DNA from: Molanna angustata
Taxonomy: Eukaryota; Arthropoda; Insecta; Trichoptera; Molannidae
NCBI GenBank assembly: GCA_963576475.1
Contig: OY754982.1
Coordinates: 20,784,217-20,848,216, forward strand
Length of the DNA stretch: 64,000 bases
Direction: 5' to 3'
Below the pieces are notes generated by a model. It was not told the DNA's origin. It did no database searches and saw only the letters and a program-made list of their open reading frames with translations. Below are positions 43,797-55,820 of the stretch, piece by piece (positions within the stretch are counted from its first letter, which is position 1; every line of letters starts with the position of its first letter). The translations under genes and the position numbers were made by a program.

Positions 43797-46428
43797 GTGT
43801 GCACGGAAGGGAATTTATTTGTGGTGAACTCAGTATTCAGCCACAAAAGAGTGCACCAGTATACATGGGAAAGAGGGAATGAAAGGTCGATTATTGATTA
43901 TGTATGTGTTGACGCCGCACTAAGGAAAGCGACAGTGGACACTAGAGTGTATAGGGGCGCGGAGCTGGAGACTGATCACTACTTGGTGATATCAAGAATT
44001 GATCTGTTCACCGGCTGGCGCTCTAAAACCCACCGAAATGAACCACCGAAGCGAACCAAAGTTGAAAGGCTGCAAGATGAGAGTGTAAGAAATGAATATG
44101 GAAAAAAGACTGGAAACGAACTTCTTAGAGCAACACATAGTAGAAAAAATATGGAAGACGCATGGATGACCCTGAAAGAGACCGTGTGCAAGACAGCGAA
44201 GAATGTCTGTGGTGTTGCTAAAAGAGGTGGAAAGAAAGGCGACGCATGGTGGAATGAGAAAGTTAAGTTAGCTGTGGGTGAAAAGAAAAAAGCATGGATG
44301 GAATTAATAGCTGCGAAAGGATCGGATAGTGAAGAGAGAGCAAAAGAGAAGTATAAAGTGTGCAAGAAACTAGTAAAAGACACCGTAAAAAGAGAAAAAG
44401 ATCGTGTGAAAGAGAAAGAAAGCCTGAAAATAGCCAACGACTTTCCTGGAAACATGAAAATGTTCTGGAAAGGCGTAGCGAAAAGGAAAAATGGAACTGT
44501 GAAAGCATTGCAAGGAATTAATGATAAAGACGGAAAAATAATTATGGATGAAGAGGGCGTGAAAGAACGATGGAAAGAATATTTCATGGAGCTATACGAT
44601 AGCGGTATAAGCGGGGGCGTGACTCAGAGAGCATGGCAAGTAAGTGAAGACGAAAAAGATGAAATTACGCGAGTGGAGGTGCTTGAAGCAGTATAACACG
44701 CGAAAGCGGGAAAAGCTGCCGGATATGATAGTATATCAGCTGAACTTATAAAATATGGCGGCGAGCAGACGTTGGAGTGGTGCCACTCTCTTTTCAACTT
44801 GTGTTGGGAAGCAGGACGCACTCCTGCGGACTGGAGAAATGCAGTCGTGGTACCTTTGTATAAAGGTAAAGGATCGAAACTCGACTGCAAAAACTATAGA
44901 GCCATAAGTTTGTTAAGCTCAGTTGGTAAAATGTACGCAAGGATCCTGGATCAAAGAGTACGAAAGGTTACTGAATGCAAGATATGGGATTTCCAAGGAG
45001 CGTTTGTGGGCGGCAGAGGATGTATAGACCAAATTTTTTCTCTACGAATGGTCACAGAGAAGGTTCTGGATAAAAACCAGAAACTGTTCTGTGCCTTTAT
45101 AGACCTAGAAAAGGCCTATTATAAAGTTGTTAGAGAGAAACTATGGGATATACTATCGGCGTATGGAGTGAAGAGTAAGCTGATACGCGCAATCGCGTCA
45201 TTATATGAGAACAGCGAAGCATGTGTTCGTGTCAACGACACAGTAACATCGTGGTTCTCGATAAATAATGGCGTTAGACAGGGATGCGTGCTGTCTCCAT
45301 GGCTCTTCAACCTGTACATTGACTTCTGTATAAGAGCCCTTAAGAATGAAAGCAAAGGTCTGAAAGTCTGTTAGCTGTAAGTATGGAAGAGTTACAGTAT
45401 CTTGTAAGCATGGCATATAAAGGATGCATAGAGAACGGTCTGAGAATGAATGCCAGCAAATCAAAGGTAATGGTCTTTGAAAAGAGTGAAAGCAGAACAG
45501 CGTGTAAAATAAGAGTAGAGAATGAATGGCTCGAGCAAGTCGACGAGTATGTATATCTGGGAAGCATGTTTCAACGGAATGGACGACCTGATAAGGATAT
45601 CGAAAGAAGAGTTATTATTATTATTATTTATTACTTCTCGGGCAACTAACAGGTACTATGTCAAATATTAATTTAACACGCACCCAATAACAAGTTGCCA
45701 CATTCTGGAGACTTACGATATTAATCGTCTCACAGATCCAGACTGAAAACGCAATTAAAAACTGTGTCTCCACCGGGAATCGAACCCGGGACCTTTAGAT
45801 CAGCAGTCAGATACCCAACCAACTGATCCATGAAGGCCGACACATGGCCGACACATGAGTTATGGCAGGAAACAGAGTGAATGGAGCACTGAGACCAGTT
45901 ATGAATGATCGCAACATATCAAAGGCTGCCAAAGTTGCCATTCATAACGCTATCTTAGTGACAACATTGACGTATGCAAGTGAAACCTGGACATGGCAGA
46001 AGTCGCACGAAAGCAGAATAAATGCTGTTGAAAGGAGATCGCTAAGAAGAATCTGCAATAGAACGATGTATGACAGGGTAAGAAATGAGAACATAAGGAA
46101 AGAATGTAAGATGAAGAAAGATATCAATAATAGAATGAAAGTGAACACACTGAGATGGTTTTGCCACATGGGTAGAATGAATGAGGAACGCCTGACGAAG
46201 AAATTTTTCAATGCGGATAGGAATGGATTGAGAGGCCGGGGCCGCCCAAGAAAGGGATGGCACGACCATGTGAACGATATTCTGAAAGACGAAAATGTTA
46301 GAAGTATGTACAATAGACGAACATGTATGAGACGATGCATGAATGTTGACGAGGCGATGAATGTGTGCCAGGATAGAAAGATATGGCGTTCGGTTCTCTC
46401 TGCCTACCCCGTAAGGGACATGGCGTGA
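43797..46428 (+). pseudogene. RTE-type LINE ORF: endonuclease C-terminal part plus RT, three lesions
   Basis: Residues 31-36 (SIIDYV) and 59-61 (TDH) are the C-terminal motifs of the AP-like endonuclease that nicks the target. A lysine-rich linker and the RT follow: FIDLEKAYYKV (second motif-A Asp is Tyr) and GVRQGCVLSPWLFN. Lesion 1: TAA at 44694-44696 where the 28421 copy has AAG. Lesion 2: a deletion of ~45-50 bp near 45363 that removes the YADD box and shifts frame. Lesion 3: a SINE at 45616-45856 between ERRV and the C-terminal domain, which resumes at 45862 and ends 'AYPVRDMA' at 46428. Each lesion alone would abolish activity. The remaining sequence aligns codon for codon with the 28421 copy. 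Confidence 0.85.
45616..45856 (-). mobile_element. tRNA-derived SINE, family C, copy 2, inside the RTE
   Basis: The minus strand has an A-box-like 'atcagttggttgg' and a canonical B box 'ggttcgattcc'. Flanked by 'gagttat' at 45609-45615 and 45857-45863. The head shows a short duplication of 'ggccgacacat'. The tail is (ATT)n. Confidence 0.85.
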
Positions 46429-46449
46429 TGGTATGTATGTATGTATGTA

Positions 46450-47924
46450 TGAATAGGAACCAGTTAACTGGTGAGCCTTTTACATTTTATGGATTGTGAC
46501 TTTTTACAACATCTTAAAAATTAAAATGTCTTTTAAGGGGGCATATAAACCTAAATTTAAATCAAATTGAATTTTTTTATATCAATTTTCTCAAATATGT
46601 TTAACAGTGTGTGTCTAAAAAAATAAATACCATAAGTAAATTCGAGATTTAATTATAGTTTGCCCTAATAAAATATATGTATATTTATTTCCTTATTTAC
46701 AGCATTTTTTTTAAATATTACTCTATAACCATGTGTCGTAGAGAAATAAATATTTTATGTTCTTGAAGAGTGCATAAAATCAATGTGAATTTTCGTTATA
46801 TTTTTTTCGTTTCATTTCAAGTTTGTTCTTGAAAAACAAAAAATCAACAAATTGTAGATTTCCGATTTAAATCACGTATAAACCCCTTTTAACGCACACG
46901 ATAGTTGATCTTAATTACTCATAACATCATAGTGTATTAGGCGGTTCCATTAGATCATGTTTTCAGTCACTAGATTTAGTGTTATATGTGCTCCTAATAT
47001 ACGGTTATTTAATATGCATTATCATTGTGAATTGTAACATAATTCATTTTTATAAATAAATATTTTTTTTAATTTATAAAAATTATATAATATAAACCTC
47101 AATAATTCGATGACAATACTTGTGTATCACCTGTCTATACTTTTCTGTATTGAAAGATTTTTGATATTTCATAGACTGGAATAAAATCGTTATTATTATT
47201 CTTATTTTATTGAAAAAATATAGGCTGATAATTGATTCATCAGACTGCATTATTATGCAACTTATATATTGTGATAAATTCAAACTATTCCACTAAAAAA
47301 AAAATAAGTAATTTACACTTGGAGGCGCATAAATCTCACTGACGCGTCTGATCCGTTAGTTACATTAGAACTGCTAGATAACTGAACCGGGATCATCCGA
47401 GCCGACTAACAGACAGACGAGCCAAGTATTTAAAGAAGTTACTCAGAAGTGGAATAACGGAGAGGTGATATAATAACAACATAAATAAGGCTTTATATTA
47501 TTTTCTTCTCTTCGTTGACACACCAACCAAAGCCGAAATGATAACACTACATTCTCAGCAATAGCTGTCTACTGTCTATACTGCTATACAATATCGAATG
47601 ACCAGCAACGGCGATTGCTCTTGCGTTGATCTGACATTTTTTTATAGGTATACATACGAGCGAAACCCGGCAGACCTTGTACTACCTGTGTATAATTTTA
47701 AAATGGTTGATCTTCTTGTAATCCTTGTCCCTTCAGTACATCCCGTTTCTTTATTTCCTCTCATCTCTTCAGTGCATCCTACCTCCCTTCAGTCCCCCCC
47801 CGAATTTTCCATCCTTTCAGGGAAAATGTCAAATGACATTTATGTTCGTTTTCCTATGTCGATCATTTTTAATATAATATTCCTTTGTGAGATATATTAA
47901 ATAAATAAAAAATAGGTCAGTCTT
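46450..47924. other. No supported feature
   Basis: AT-rich DNA. A 100-codon frame at 47598 has no recognised motif. Confidence 0.4.
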
Positions 47925-48080
47925 CGCTTATATATGGAGAGACCATGTCGAACGCATGGAAGGCATTGTCAAAATCGTAGAGACAGAAATACCCACAACA
48001 AAAGACTACCCGGAACACTTGCGAAGGACAATTGGATCTCCTTCTCTAAGGAATGTCCACTTTCACAGTCAAATGACAAA
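47925..48080 (+). pseudogene. LINE C-terminal fragment
   Basis: One frame reads 'WRDHVERMEGIVKIVETEIP' followed by 'TTKDYPEHLRR', the basic tail of insect non-LTR RTs (WRDHVxRM). Short and isolated. Confidence 0.5.
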
Positions 48081-48110
48081 ATACATGATGAAGAATAAGA
48101 AAAAAAGTTT

Positions 48111-48215
48111 AAGGAGTTATATAAGAATAATGTAAGAAAAAGTAGAGGTCCCGTAAGCAGTATTTTCGCGGTATGGGACCTTACCTTTTTCTTACATTTT
48201 TCTCACATAACTCTT
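48111..48215. repeat. Imperfect fold-back, 105 bp
   Basis: Left arm 'gagttatataagaataatgt' and 'aagaaaaagtagaggtccc' pair with the complement of 48172-48215. Loop of about 20 nt. Likely a MITE relic. Confidence 0.6.
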
Positions 48216-48619
48216 GTAATACGACCCTTGTACAGCAACAATCCTGGATATACGCTCGACAACTTACCAAATTTTTATTGCAATTGAATGAACGGTTTAG
48301 AAGCGCATACGATACTTGCAACCATACTTACATACTTGATTACTTACAAACATGAATTTTTATATATAAAAATAAGTGATATGAGTAACACTAAGTGATG
48401 GCATATAACAAATAAACAATAAAATCAAATTACGGTATGTGATTTCAAAGATCAAATAAATTCTCAAAAGAGATTAAATTCTTTCGATAAAATTGTGTAA
48501 AAAAATCTCAGGCACATCATAAATTATTTCTTAAAAAAATCTCCTATATTTTATTGTTATCCATATATTGTTGAAAATTGTTAGCTTCATATACAACTGA
48601 AGTGTTAAAATAGCAATTT

Positions 48620-48890
48620 TGCATAATTTGAAGGCTGCTATCTGCGAAAGCATCAAGACTCTGGTTTCATATTATCCAATCGTTGTAACCTGCTGTCGCT
48701 GTAGTATCCATACACAGAAAAAATCAGCTTTTATACATCAGCGACATTACCCCTTCCTTGCTCCTAGACTTTACAATAGAACACAATATCTCTGTGACGG
48801 AACAAACTTAAAAAAACTGGTAAAAATCTGGCTAAAATTTAATAGTAGAATACAATTTGTTCATATACTGCTAAATATCCTAACATGAAT
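48620..48890 (+). pseudogene. Possible CR1/Jockey-like C-terminal fragment
   Basis: A frame contains 'FLAPRLYNR' and 'NLKKLVKIWL', like the 'LxPRLYNxLP...NLKxFKxxxKxWL' end of Jockey-superfamily RTs. Weak but in the right order. Confidence 0.3.
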
Positions 48891-49193
48891 TCACTACTCA
48901 TTGCCTCCATAATCTGGATTTGATATATACATGCTCCCCTTCTCTTGTTTTCCATTATTTTATCCATATGATGTCTAACTGTCTATAACTGCAAGAATTC
49001 TATGTGTGCGTTTTTGAACTCAAGATAGTGCAAGAGCCTATTGGTGAATCTCTACCAAAGCTTGGTGCCATTCTTCATTTCCATTACACCTGTATGGGTT
49101 CACATAACTGAGATGTAACTGTTTATTTTCATGTTTTATTTGTATTTAATTATTTCTATTAATGCTTTAACATTTATAATTTGTAACCTTGAT

Positions 49194-49390
49194 AGATGGA
49201 TCGATAGCAGAGCGGTTAGCGCATTGGGTTAGTAATCCAGTGGTCGCGATTTCAAATCTTGCCTCGACTGATTTCGTTCATCTATAGCACAAGCATTTAT
49301 GCTTATTTTAGGGAACGTAAGGAAGATGTATATGTACTTGTGTAACAAGGACATATTCATTTTTTATGTAAAAAAATAAAAAATAAATAT
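49194..49390 (+). mobile_element. tRNA-derived SINE, family B, copy 4
   Basis: The head has 'gagcggttagcgc', a loop-like 'ttagtaa' between 'ctggg' and 'tccag' (anticodon position AGT, so a tRNA-Thr-like origin is possible), then a degraded B box, 'gactgatttcgttcatct' and an A-rich tail. Confidence 0.65.
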
Positions 49391-49394
49391 AATG

Positions 49395-49652
49395 TACTGT
49401 CTAAGAACAGACTCGTCTAGTGAGGCAGAAACACAATTGAGCATCTACGTATTAAAGTTGTAGCCAAACATCTTGAACATTTAGTCGAGTAGGGGGGCGA
49501 TTTACACGTAAACCAACGAAGCAAAGACACAAATTTGCACTCCGGAAGTTCGTTCAAGATGTTTGGCGAAAATTATAACTTCATTATTAATTAAGTACTG
49601 CCTAAGAACAGACTCGTCTATTGAGTCAGAAACACCATTGAGCATCTGCGTA
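49395..49652. repeat. Direct repeats (57 bp) flanking a TIR insert
   Basis: 49395-49451 and 49596-49652 are near-identical ('ctaagaacagactcgtcta', 'agcatct.cgta'). Between them 49455-49581 has inverted ends sharing 'gccaaacatcttgaac'. The box 'agaacag...gtctagtgaggcag' resembles the CR1-like LINE 3' UTR. Confidence 0.65.
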
Positions 49653-49944
49653 GTAATAATTTCACTATTAATTCACCAAAACATAGATTACAGCGTCTTG
49701 GTTCTTTTTACTCTCCACTACCAACTATGGAATAGTGGAGAGTCATGATTTCACAAGCGTATTTTTTTTACATCAATTTCTCAATGGGTATCATGTAGAG
49801 AGTGTATACTTTGAGTTTCATCGTGATGTTTTTGTGTGTATGCCGTATGCCGTACACAAATTTGAAAATTTGTATCCTCTGTACAGCCCAAACCAAATGA
49901 CTGATGAACTTCATATTGATACCATATGTGTGAAGTACATAAAC

Positions 49945-50305
49945 TTAGAGCTGATTAGTTTTCCATAGACAACAGTTAATTATTTCTCTATGATTTCATC
50001 TGTTAAAACTTTCAAAATGCTCTCACGACCTGGAAATTTGAGATATTTTCATTTTATTTGAATTATTTATGCAAAAAAAAAGAATTTTCACAAAACTGCA
50101 TTCAGAGTTTGCCAACCTTAAATATCCTTTCAATAATTATGTTTCTATTAATCGATATTTTGTATGAAAAATATATAGGAGAATTTTTATGTTTAGCAAT
50201 GTTTAGTTACATATTTGATTTCATATTGATATTAGAGTGTAATATTAGCAGGGAAGCTTCATTGTGTAGTGGAGAGTTTAGTGTTGGCCACAACCCACTC
50301 GTTTT
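49945..50305 (+). repeat. Unclassified dispersed repeat R3
   Basis: Begins 'gagctgattagttttccata' and ends 'ttggccacaacccactcg'. Other copies: 52292-53011 and pieces at 24098, 26671 and 61690. Confidence 0.5.
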
Positions 50306-51296
50306 AAAATTCTGTTCAGCGCAAATTATACTTTTTAGTTTTTGCTATGCTATCTTTATTTTTTTTGTTTACAAAGAATAATACTGCTTATTTTCTTCTC
50401 TTTTTCTTTTTCATGTATATTTATTTGCTTTATATATATTTTAAATTTTTTTTTATTTTTTAATAAATATCGTATTTTATTTTACTAGCTGCTCCATGGT
50501 ATTTACTTTTTGTGTTTGTTTATGTTATTAATGTGTTTACACCAACTTATTGTTGTGCCTATATTGTTATTATTTATACCTACCAAGTTATTTATATGTA
50601 ATTTAAATGCCCCATTAAAGGCGTACATGTTTGTAAAATAATAAATAAAATTTTACATAGTACCTATGTTGAAAGATTTTTATAGTACCTATAGTTATTT
50701 TTGTACTTATTGTTATTATAATTTGCAAAAAAAAATCTCATTTAATTTCATTCTTTGTCATTTAATTTCATTCCATTCCATTTCGATCCATTAAATTTCA
50801 TTGCATTCATTTTAATTTCATTCCATTCCATTTATTTTCATTTCATTAAATTTAATTTAATTTTCATACGTAGGTAAGTCTGGTAGTCGCTGGCTCTTGG
50901 TCTAACGTTATTATTCTGTATTTATAATTCTTTTGTTTAAAACATAACCATCATGAGAACTTACAACATTAAATCAATGAATTCATTTAGTATTGAGTTG
51001 AAAAAATATAATATTGAACAAAATTGTTTTATTAGATGTTTAAGTGCTTCAAATGTATTATTATCTAATATTCAAATGTTAGAAAATTGATTTTATATTA
51101 TAAAAATAATTTCATAGGCGAATGCGTTGAAATTAAGTAACTAATTAAAATGTTCTGTCTAGCCAGAATTAATTATTGACATCCGAAGAACAAAATATTA
51201 TCTATTAAATTTATTCACACGAGAATTGAAGTATAGTAGTTTTTCGTAATGTTACTTTTAAAATATATTTTTGTAAAATAACATAAATAATCTAAT
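50306..51296. other. AT-rich, with ATTTC/ATTCC simple repeat
   Basis: 50735-50865 is a degenerate pentamer-like repeat of 'atttcattcc'. 50600-50655 resembles a LINE 3' end ('aaaataataaataaaat'). Nothing else is seen. Confidence 0.5.
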
Positions 51297-51999
51297 TGTA
51301 ATGACACAAAGCAGAAACCCGGCACATCGACCGAGAGGCAGTGTGCAATATAAGGATAACTACTCGTTTGAAGTAGTGGATCAATTCACTTACCTGGGCT
51401 CCAGAAAATAATGAAGATCCAGCTGAAATAAGAAAAAGAATTACGGCAGCCAATAAAACATATTTTTTATTGCTCCCTGTGTTTAAATCTCGCAGTGTCC
51501 ATCGTAAAACAAAAGTCACTCTCTACAAGACCATAGTCAGAACAGTGTTGGCATATGGATGCGAGACATTAACCATAACGGCGAAGATGTCTGAAACGCT
51601 GGACACCTTTGAAAGAAAGGTACTGCGTAGAATATGCGGCCCCGTGAAGGATGGCGATGAATGGCGCATTAGACGCAACGGCGAGTTGTATAACATATAC
51701 CAGACCCCAAGTATCTCAACGCACATGAAATTACTTAGGCTGAGATGGGCTGGACATGTACAACGAATGCCAACCTCACGGGTGCCGAAACGAATCATGA
51801 CTGGACATCCAGGTGGGAGTAGAAGGGTAGGAAGACCAAGACTGCGGTGGGAAGATGAGGTCAGAAAGGATGCGGCTCAGCTTCTCCAAGAGAGGAGCTG
51901 GAAAGTGGCAGCAGAGGACAGGATTGGATGGAGGCGAAAGTTAACGGAGGCCAAGGCTCGATTTGGGCTGTAGCGCCATCGAAGAAGAAGAAGAAGAAT
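51297..51999 (+). pseudogene. RTE-like LINE C-terminal fragment with (GAA)n tail
   Basis: Starts 'KDNYSFEVVDQFTYLGS', loses the frame at 51409, resumes 'NEDPAEIRKRITAANKTYF' and continues unbroken from 51470 to 51973: 'YKTIVRTVLAYGCETLTI', 'ERKVLRRICGP', 'RWAGHVQRMP', 'GRPRLRWEDEVRKDA'. The stop is followed by 'agcgccatcgaagaag' and a GAA tail. This C-terminal block is well kept, but the RT catalytic region is absent. It is a different RTE-like family from 28421. Confidence 0.75.
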
Positions 52000-52291
52000 T
52001 AATTGTAAATCTAAAGTATTGCTTCATCATCATGTATAGATTAAATTTTTATTTAACATCCGTCAATTCCTGCGTAATACCCTATACCTATGATCTTATA
52101 CAAAAAAAAATACATAATCAGGTACCTATATTATTTTTTTTTACTATATGATAAAGATAGCGTGCTGGGTTGTATGATTAGATAGTAATTCAATTTTTTT
52201 ATATCTATTTTTTAATTGATTGTTTTATATTAACTGGACATTAAATTCTTTGTCTGTCTCAAAAAGTTATTTACAAAATATTTTGATTAAT
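52000..52291. other. No supported feature
   Basis: AT-rich, nothing recognised. Confidence 0.4.
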
Positions 52292-53011
52292 TTAGAGTTG
52301 ATTAGTTTACCAAAGACAAAAGTTAATTTATTTTCTACGAATTATTTATTAAAACTTGCAAAATACTTTCGCGTTTTGGATCATCGTATTATTTTATAAT
52401 TGTATAAAAAATGTGTTAACATAATTATAATATGAGCTCCATAAAATGCATTTGGGAATTTTCGAACTTTTGAGAAGAAAATAAACATGTAAGTAGGTAA
52501 ATAATGTAAAAGAAACTAATAATACGTATGATGAATACATATAATCGTGAACGTAAATATTTTTCATTTGGGGCCTCAATCATTTTCCTCTGCGATTAGT
52601 TCAAGAGGGCAAGTCTGGTCAACCGGCGAAATCAAAACCATCCATGTTTACCCATATCATGGATATAATAATTATCATAAGGAGTTCATATACCCCAACC
52701 TCATGCACACATGCTTACACTATCATTATAAATATATTTTGTTTTAAGTATGTAAGAACATTAGTTGAAATTTATTATCAATACTGTGGAAAATTTTAAT
52801 TTGTTTATTTTTTTTATATTACATAAGTACAAGAAATGTTACTGTATACCTACTGTAAATTTCCCGAAAACAAATAAAAAAAAAAAAAAAACGTTTTGTA
52901 GTATTTGTACCCTTGAAATGATCGTGAATCACCAAACGGCGCTATAAAAATTTCTATTATTATTATAATTATAAGTTAATAGCTTAGTGTTGACCACAAC
53001 CCACTCGTTTT
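52292..53011 (+). repeat. Dispersed repeat R3 with MITE half copy M3
   Basis: R3 ends as at 49945-50305, but longer. 52603-52697 carries 'aagtctggtcaaccggcga' and 'cccatatcatggatataat', the left arm of the palindromic MITE family (10859, 14117). Confidence 0.45.
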
Positions 53012-53527
53012 AATACTTTCTCTTTAAATTAAAGAACTGACTTGTTTTTCGTTATGAATGAAATTTAGATTACCTACTTCATAAAAAAAATGCCTCAACA
53101 CGGATGCTTTGGTTACCTCTTAATTTTACTAAACCCAACTTCAAATAAAATAAAAAAAGTAACCCCATCTAATCTGTAATTAAATATATTAAATACATAG
53201 ATCCTGGTTCTATAATAACAAGAATGTTGCAATTGATGTGCGTTTCCAATGGCTCGTTTAAAGACTTGCTTGAGTATAATATTATTTAGAGTTAAGAATA
53301 CATACAGCAAAGAGAAAATAATATTAGTTATTAAGAAGTAGATGTGACATAAGAAAAGCTTTGTTGTGATGTCAGCCATTAGAGATGTTCCTTTCAAAAC
53401 ATTTTTTGTATGTACCGTAAATAAATCGGCATGACACGCATTTTACCGCTCAAATTATAGGACATGTCTGTCAAATGTACTATATAATATAGGGTGACAA
53501 CGCTGATCACATTTTAATCTACATTTT
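53012..53527. other. No supported feature
   Basis: Nothing recognised. Confidence 0.4.
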
Positions 53528-53664
53528 TTTCCAACTACCCAGTGCTTCCAGTGCAGAGAAGCAATATTGTGTAAAAAATATTAAAAAAATCTGTTGCGTA
53601 TCGAGCCCATGACGTCCGAACAGTGACATAACGACTTACCACTAATCTACGGCAGTCGACACAA
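53528..53664 (-). mobile_element. tRNA-derived SINE, family A, copy 2
   Basis: The minus strand reads 'gtggtaagtcgttatg', 'tgggctcgatacg' (B-box region), 'attgcttctctg' and 'actgggtagttggaa', collinear with 3424-3570; the 3' end is lost. Confidence 0.6.
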
Positions 53665-53959
53665 TATACTAAAAAATAATTATTAATACTTTTGTAGGTT
53701 ATTATAGAATTAATTGTTGTAAAGTTTATATTCATAGACCGACATGTAACTATTTTAAATTGTACCCCATATATGTTTCAATTACTTTTTTTTTATATTT
53801 TTTTAATAAATTAGTGTGAGCCTATCGGAAATCGAAACAAGAACATGCTGCATAAGTGTGAGATGTCATAGAGAGCCATGAAGGCAAACAATATGTATTT
53901 TATATACAACACATACATAAAAAATCTGATATGTTATACTTACATAAATTACCAAGTAT

Positions 53960-54318
53960 TGTTGCTGTCGACTGCGGTTATAATATTTGGTGGGATCGCT
54001 CGCTGTCGGTCTGCTGTTTAGTACTTACCTACCTATTGATTTATGTATATTTATGTTTTTATATCTATAAGTTATTTTCTTTATCTTCTTTATATTTTTT
54101 GTACTTATAATATTTCTTCCACTTTGCTATTTTTCATTTTATATCGTTATCTTATGTTATAAACAAAATGATTTTGTCTATATTTTAATGGGTATACCTA
54201 CCCACAGACAGGCTTTGGCCTTGTGGGAATTTTGTGTGCACGGTTTCTTTGTTTTGATATTATGTAAATATATAATATATTATATTAACCGTGTACCAAA
54301 TCTAAAATAAATAAATAA
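53960..54318 (+). mobile_element. LINE 3' UTR with AAATAAATAAA tail
   Basis: Ends in 'aaaataaataaataaataaa' at 54305-54324. The preceding 'ggctttggccttgtgggaat' gives a small GGCC hairpin. No coding part is recognised. Confidence 0.35.
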
Positions 54319-54324
54319 ATAAAA

Positions 54325-54590
54325 TTGATAAATAATAAAATAGACTTCATCGACTTACTTAATTTGATACCATTTAACTGCCCATCACGTCACACCAGGA
54401 ATCCACTACCATTTAAGTTACCAATATGTATAACAAACTGTTTACAGAATACATTTATTCACAAAACTTGTAACAATTTCAATGTGTTCTTTAAGAATGT
54501 AGACCTCTGTAATATGTCTATTACTAGATTCAAATCATCAGTAATAAAGTCTCTGAATGCCTCTGTGGCTTCTGGTGAGTAGTGTTTTTG
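54325..54590 (+). pseudogene. Probable Jockey-superfamily C-terminal fragment
   Basis: The 85-codon frame has 'LLNLIPFNCPSRHTRN', 'FKLPICITNC', 'TCNNF' and 'MSITRFKSSVIKSL', in the order of the C-terminal R-x-TR.....F..P...TN......N motif of these RTs. The start ATG is not meaningful. Confidence 0.45.
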
Positions 54591-54995
54591 AAAGCTCTCC
54601 TCTTTCTCTTTCCGTCCAATTCCTAATATCTTTTCCATTCCTCTCCCTATAAAACTGATATTACAATTTACACAAAATTGATTATTTCTGTAAACTTAAT
54701 TGGTCCTCTAATGGAGTGTTATATTATTCATGTATAACTTGTTATTAAGACTATGTTTACAAAATAAAATAAAATTAAAATATAAAACATCTCAATGTAT
54801 GGTCATCCTAGAGATGTAAGACGTTTAATGATCGTCAGTTCTACTCTCCATCACACTTTAGGATGATTATTTAATGAAAAGAAAGTAACCTTTTGTCAAG
54901 TCTCACGCTGTGCTCAAAGGAAATAAGTCAGACTCTAGTACAGGTACCTAATGACCGCGGAGTTAACTAATTGCAAAGTCACTTGACGTAGACAC
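54591..54995. other. No supported feature
   Basis: Probably the 3' UTR of the preceding fragment; no clear tail. Confidence 0.35.
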
Positions 54996-55100
54996 TATTT
55001 TATTTATTTATTTATCTTTTTGTTTATAAAACAAACAAAAACAGACTTTCGGACTTAGAGCCATTAGGCGATTTCTTCCAACCAACCAGATTACAAAGTA
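54996..55100 (-). mobile_element. LINE 3' end sharing sequence with SINE family A
   Basis: The minus strand reads 'ctggttggttggaagaaatc', a GCC..GGC hairpin, and an AAATAAATAAATAAA tail. The SINE A 3' end has 'ctggttagttggaagaaatt' and a similar hairpin. Confidence 0.55.
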
Positions 55101-55639
55101 TGATAACATTATAATATGATGTACAACAGCAGAAAGATTTATTGCGAGAAACAAAAAAAAGAATATCTAAAAACTATGAACGAAAAAGCATTCCAAGGGA
55201 ATTATAATTACAATGTTTACTGGTAAATAACTGTCATGAGCCAATCGTTTTTTAAGTAATTATTATAAATAAAAAATATATACGATTAAAATTGGAAAAA
55301 AAGGGATTGGAGAAGACAAGGAGAGGAAATTGGGATCAGGTGTTTACGGATAAATATGTTTTTTCTTGAAAATAAAAAGTGAGTTACGATGTAATATCCG
55401 GACGTAGACTATTAATTTCAAGTACAGTGAAGGAGCCGAAAGGATTTTAGATTAAATAAATATAGTTAGGTAACCTATGCTTAGTGTCATTTGAATTCTC
55501 CTTTACCACCTTTCCAGTGTCCTAAAATCGACGTGAAGTAAAAACTGCAAGAGCAAATTACGAAAAAAATCCTTCATCAAAATAAATAAATATTTTTCTC
55601 CCATTTTACTTTCCCACTACTGTAACACTTTACTTTTTG
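55101..55639. other. No supported feature
   Basis: Nothing recognised. Confidence 0.4.
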
Positions 55640-55820
55640 TATGTTTTTTTCTTAATAATGAATACATATACATCCTCATACATTATGTAATTCCCTATAC
55701 TAAGCATAAATGCTTGTGCTATACCTATAGATGAACGAAATCGGTCGTGGCAAGGTTCGAACTCGCGACCACTGGATTACTAACCCAGCGCGCTATCCAC
55801 TTTGCCACGTTTCCAGCGCT
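55640..55820 (-). mobile_element. tRNA-derived SINE, family B, best-preserved copy 5
   Basis: The minus strand has 'gtggcaaagtggatagcgc' (A box), 'ctgggttagtaatccag', the B box 'gagttcgaacc', then 'cgaccgatttcgttcatc', and trails into an A-rich 3' end. Confidence 0.8.

Larger units (their letters stand above)
43796..46449 (+). mobile_element. RTE-type LINE, longest copy, disrupted
   Basis: 5'-truncated within the endonuclease domain; ends 'cgtgatggtatg' with a (TATG)n tail. The right flank 'tatgaatagga' matches repeated 'atgaatag' words at 43762-43795, consistent with a target duplication. Carries a SINE at 45616-45856. Confidence 0.85.

Noticed and set aside
43979..44587. 202-codon minus-strand ORF
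   Set aside because: Antisense of the second RTE copy; composition mirrors its lysine-rich linker.
47598..47900. 100-codon ORF
   Set aside because: No motif, no codon preference, and surrounded by AT-rich unrecognised DNA.
55730..55815. Functional tRNA gene (A and B boxes present)
   Set aside because: It is the head of a SINE with several sister copies and a long body; acceptor stem pairing is not seen.
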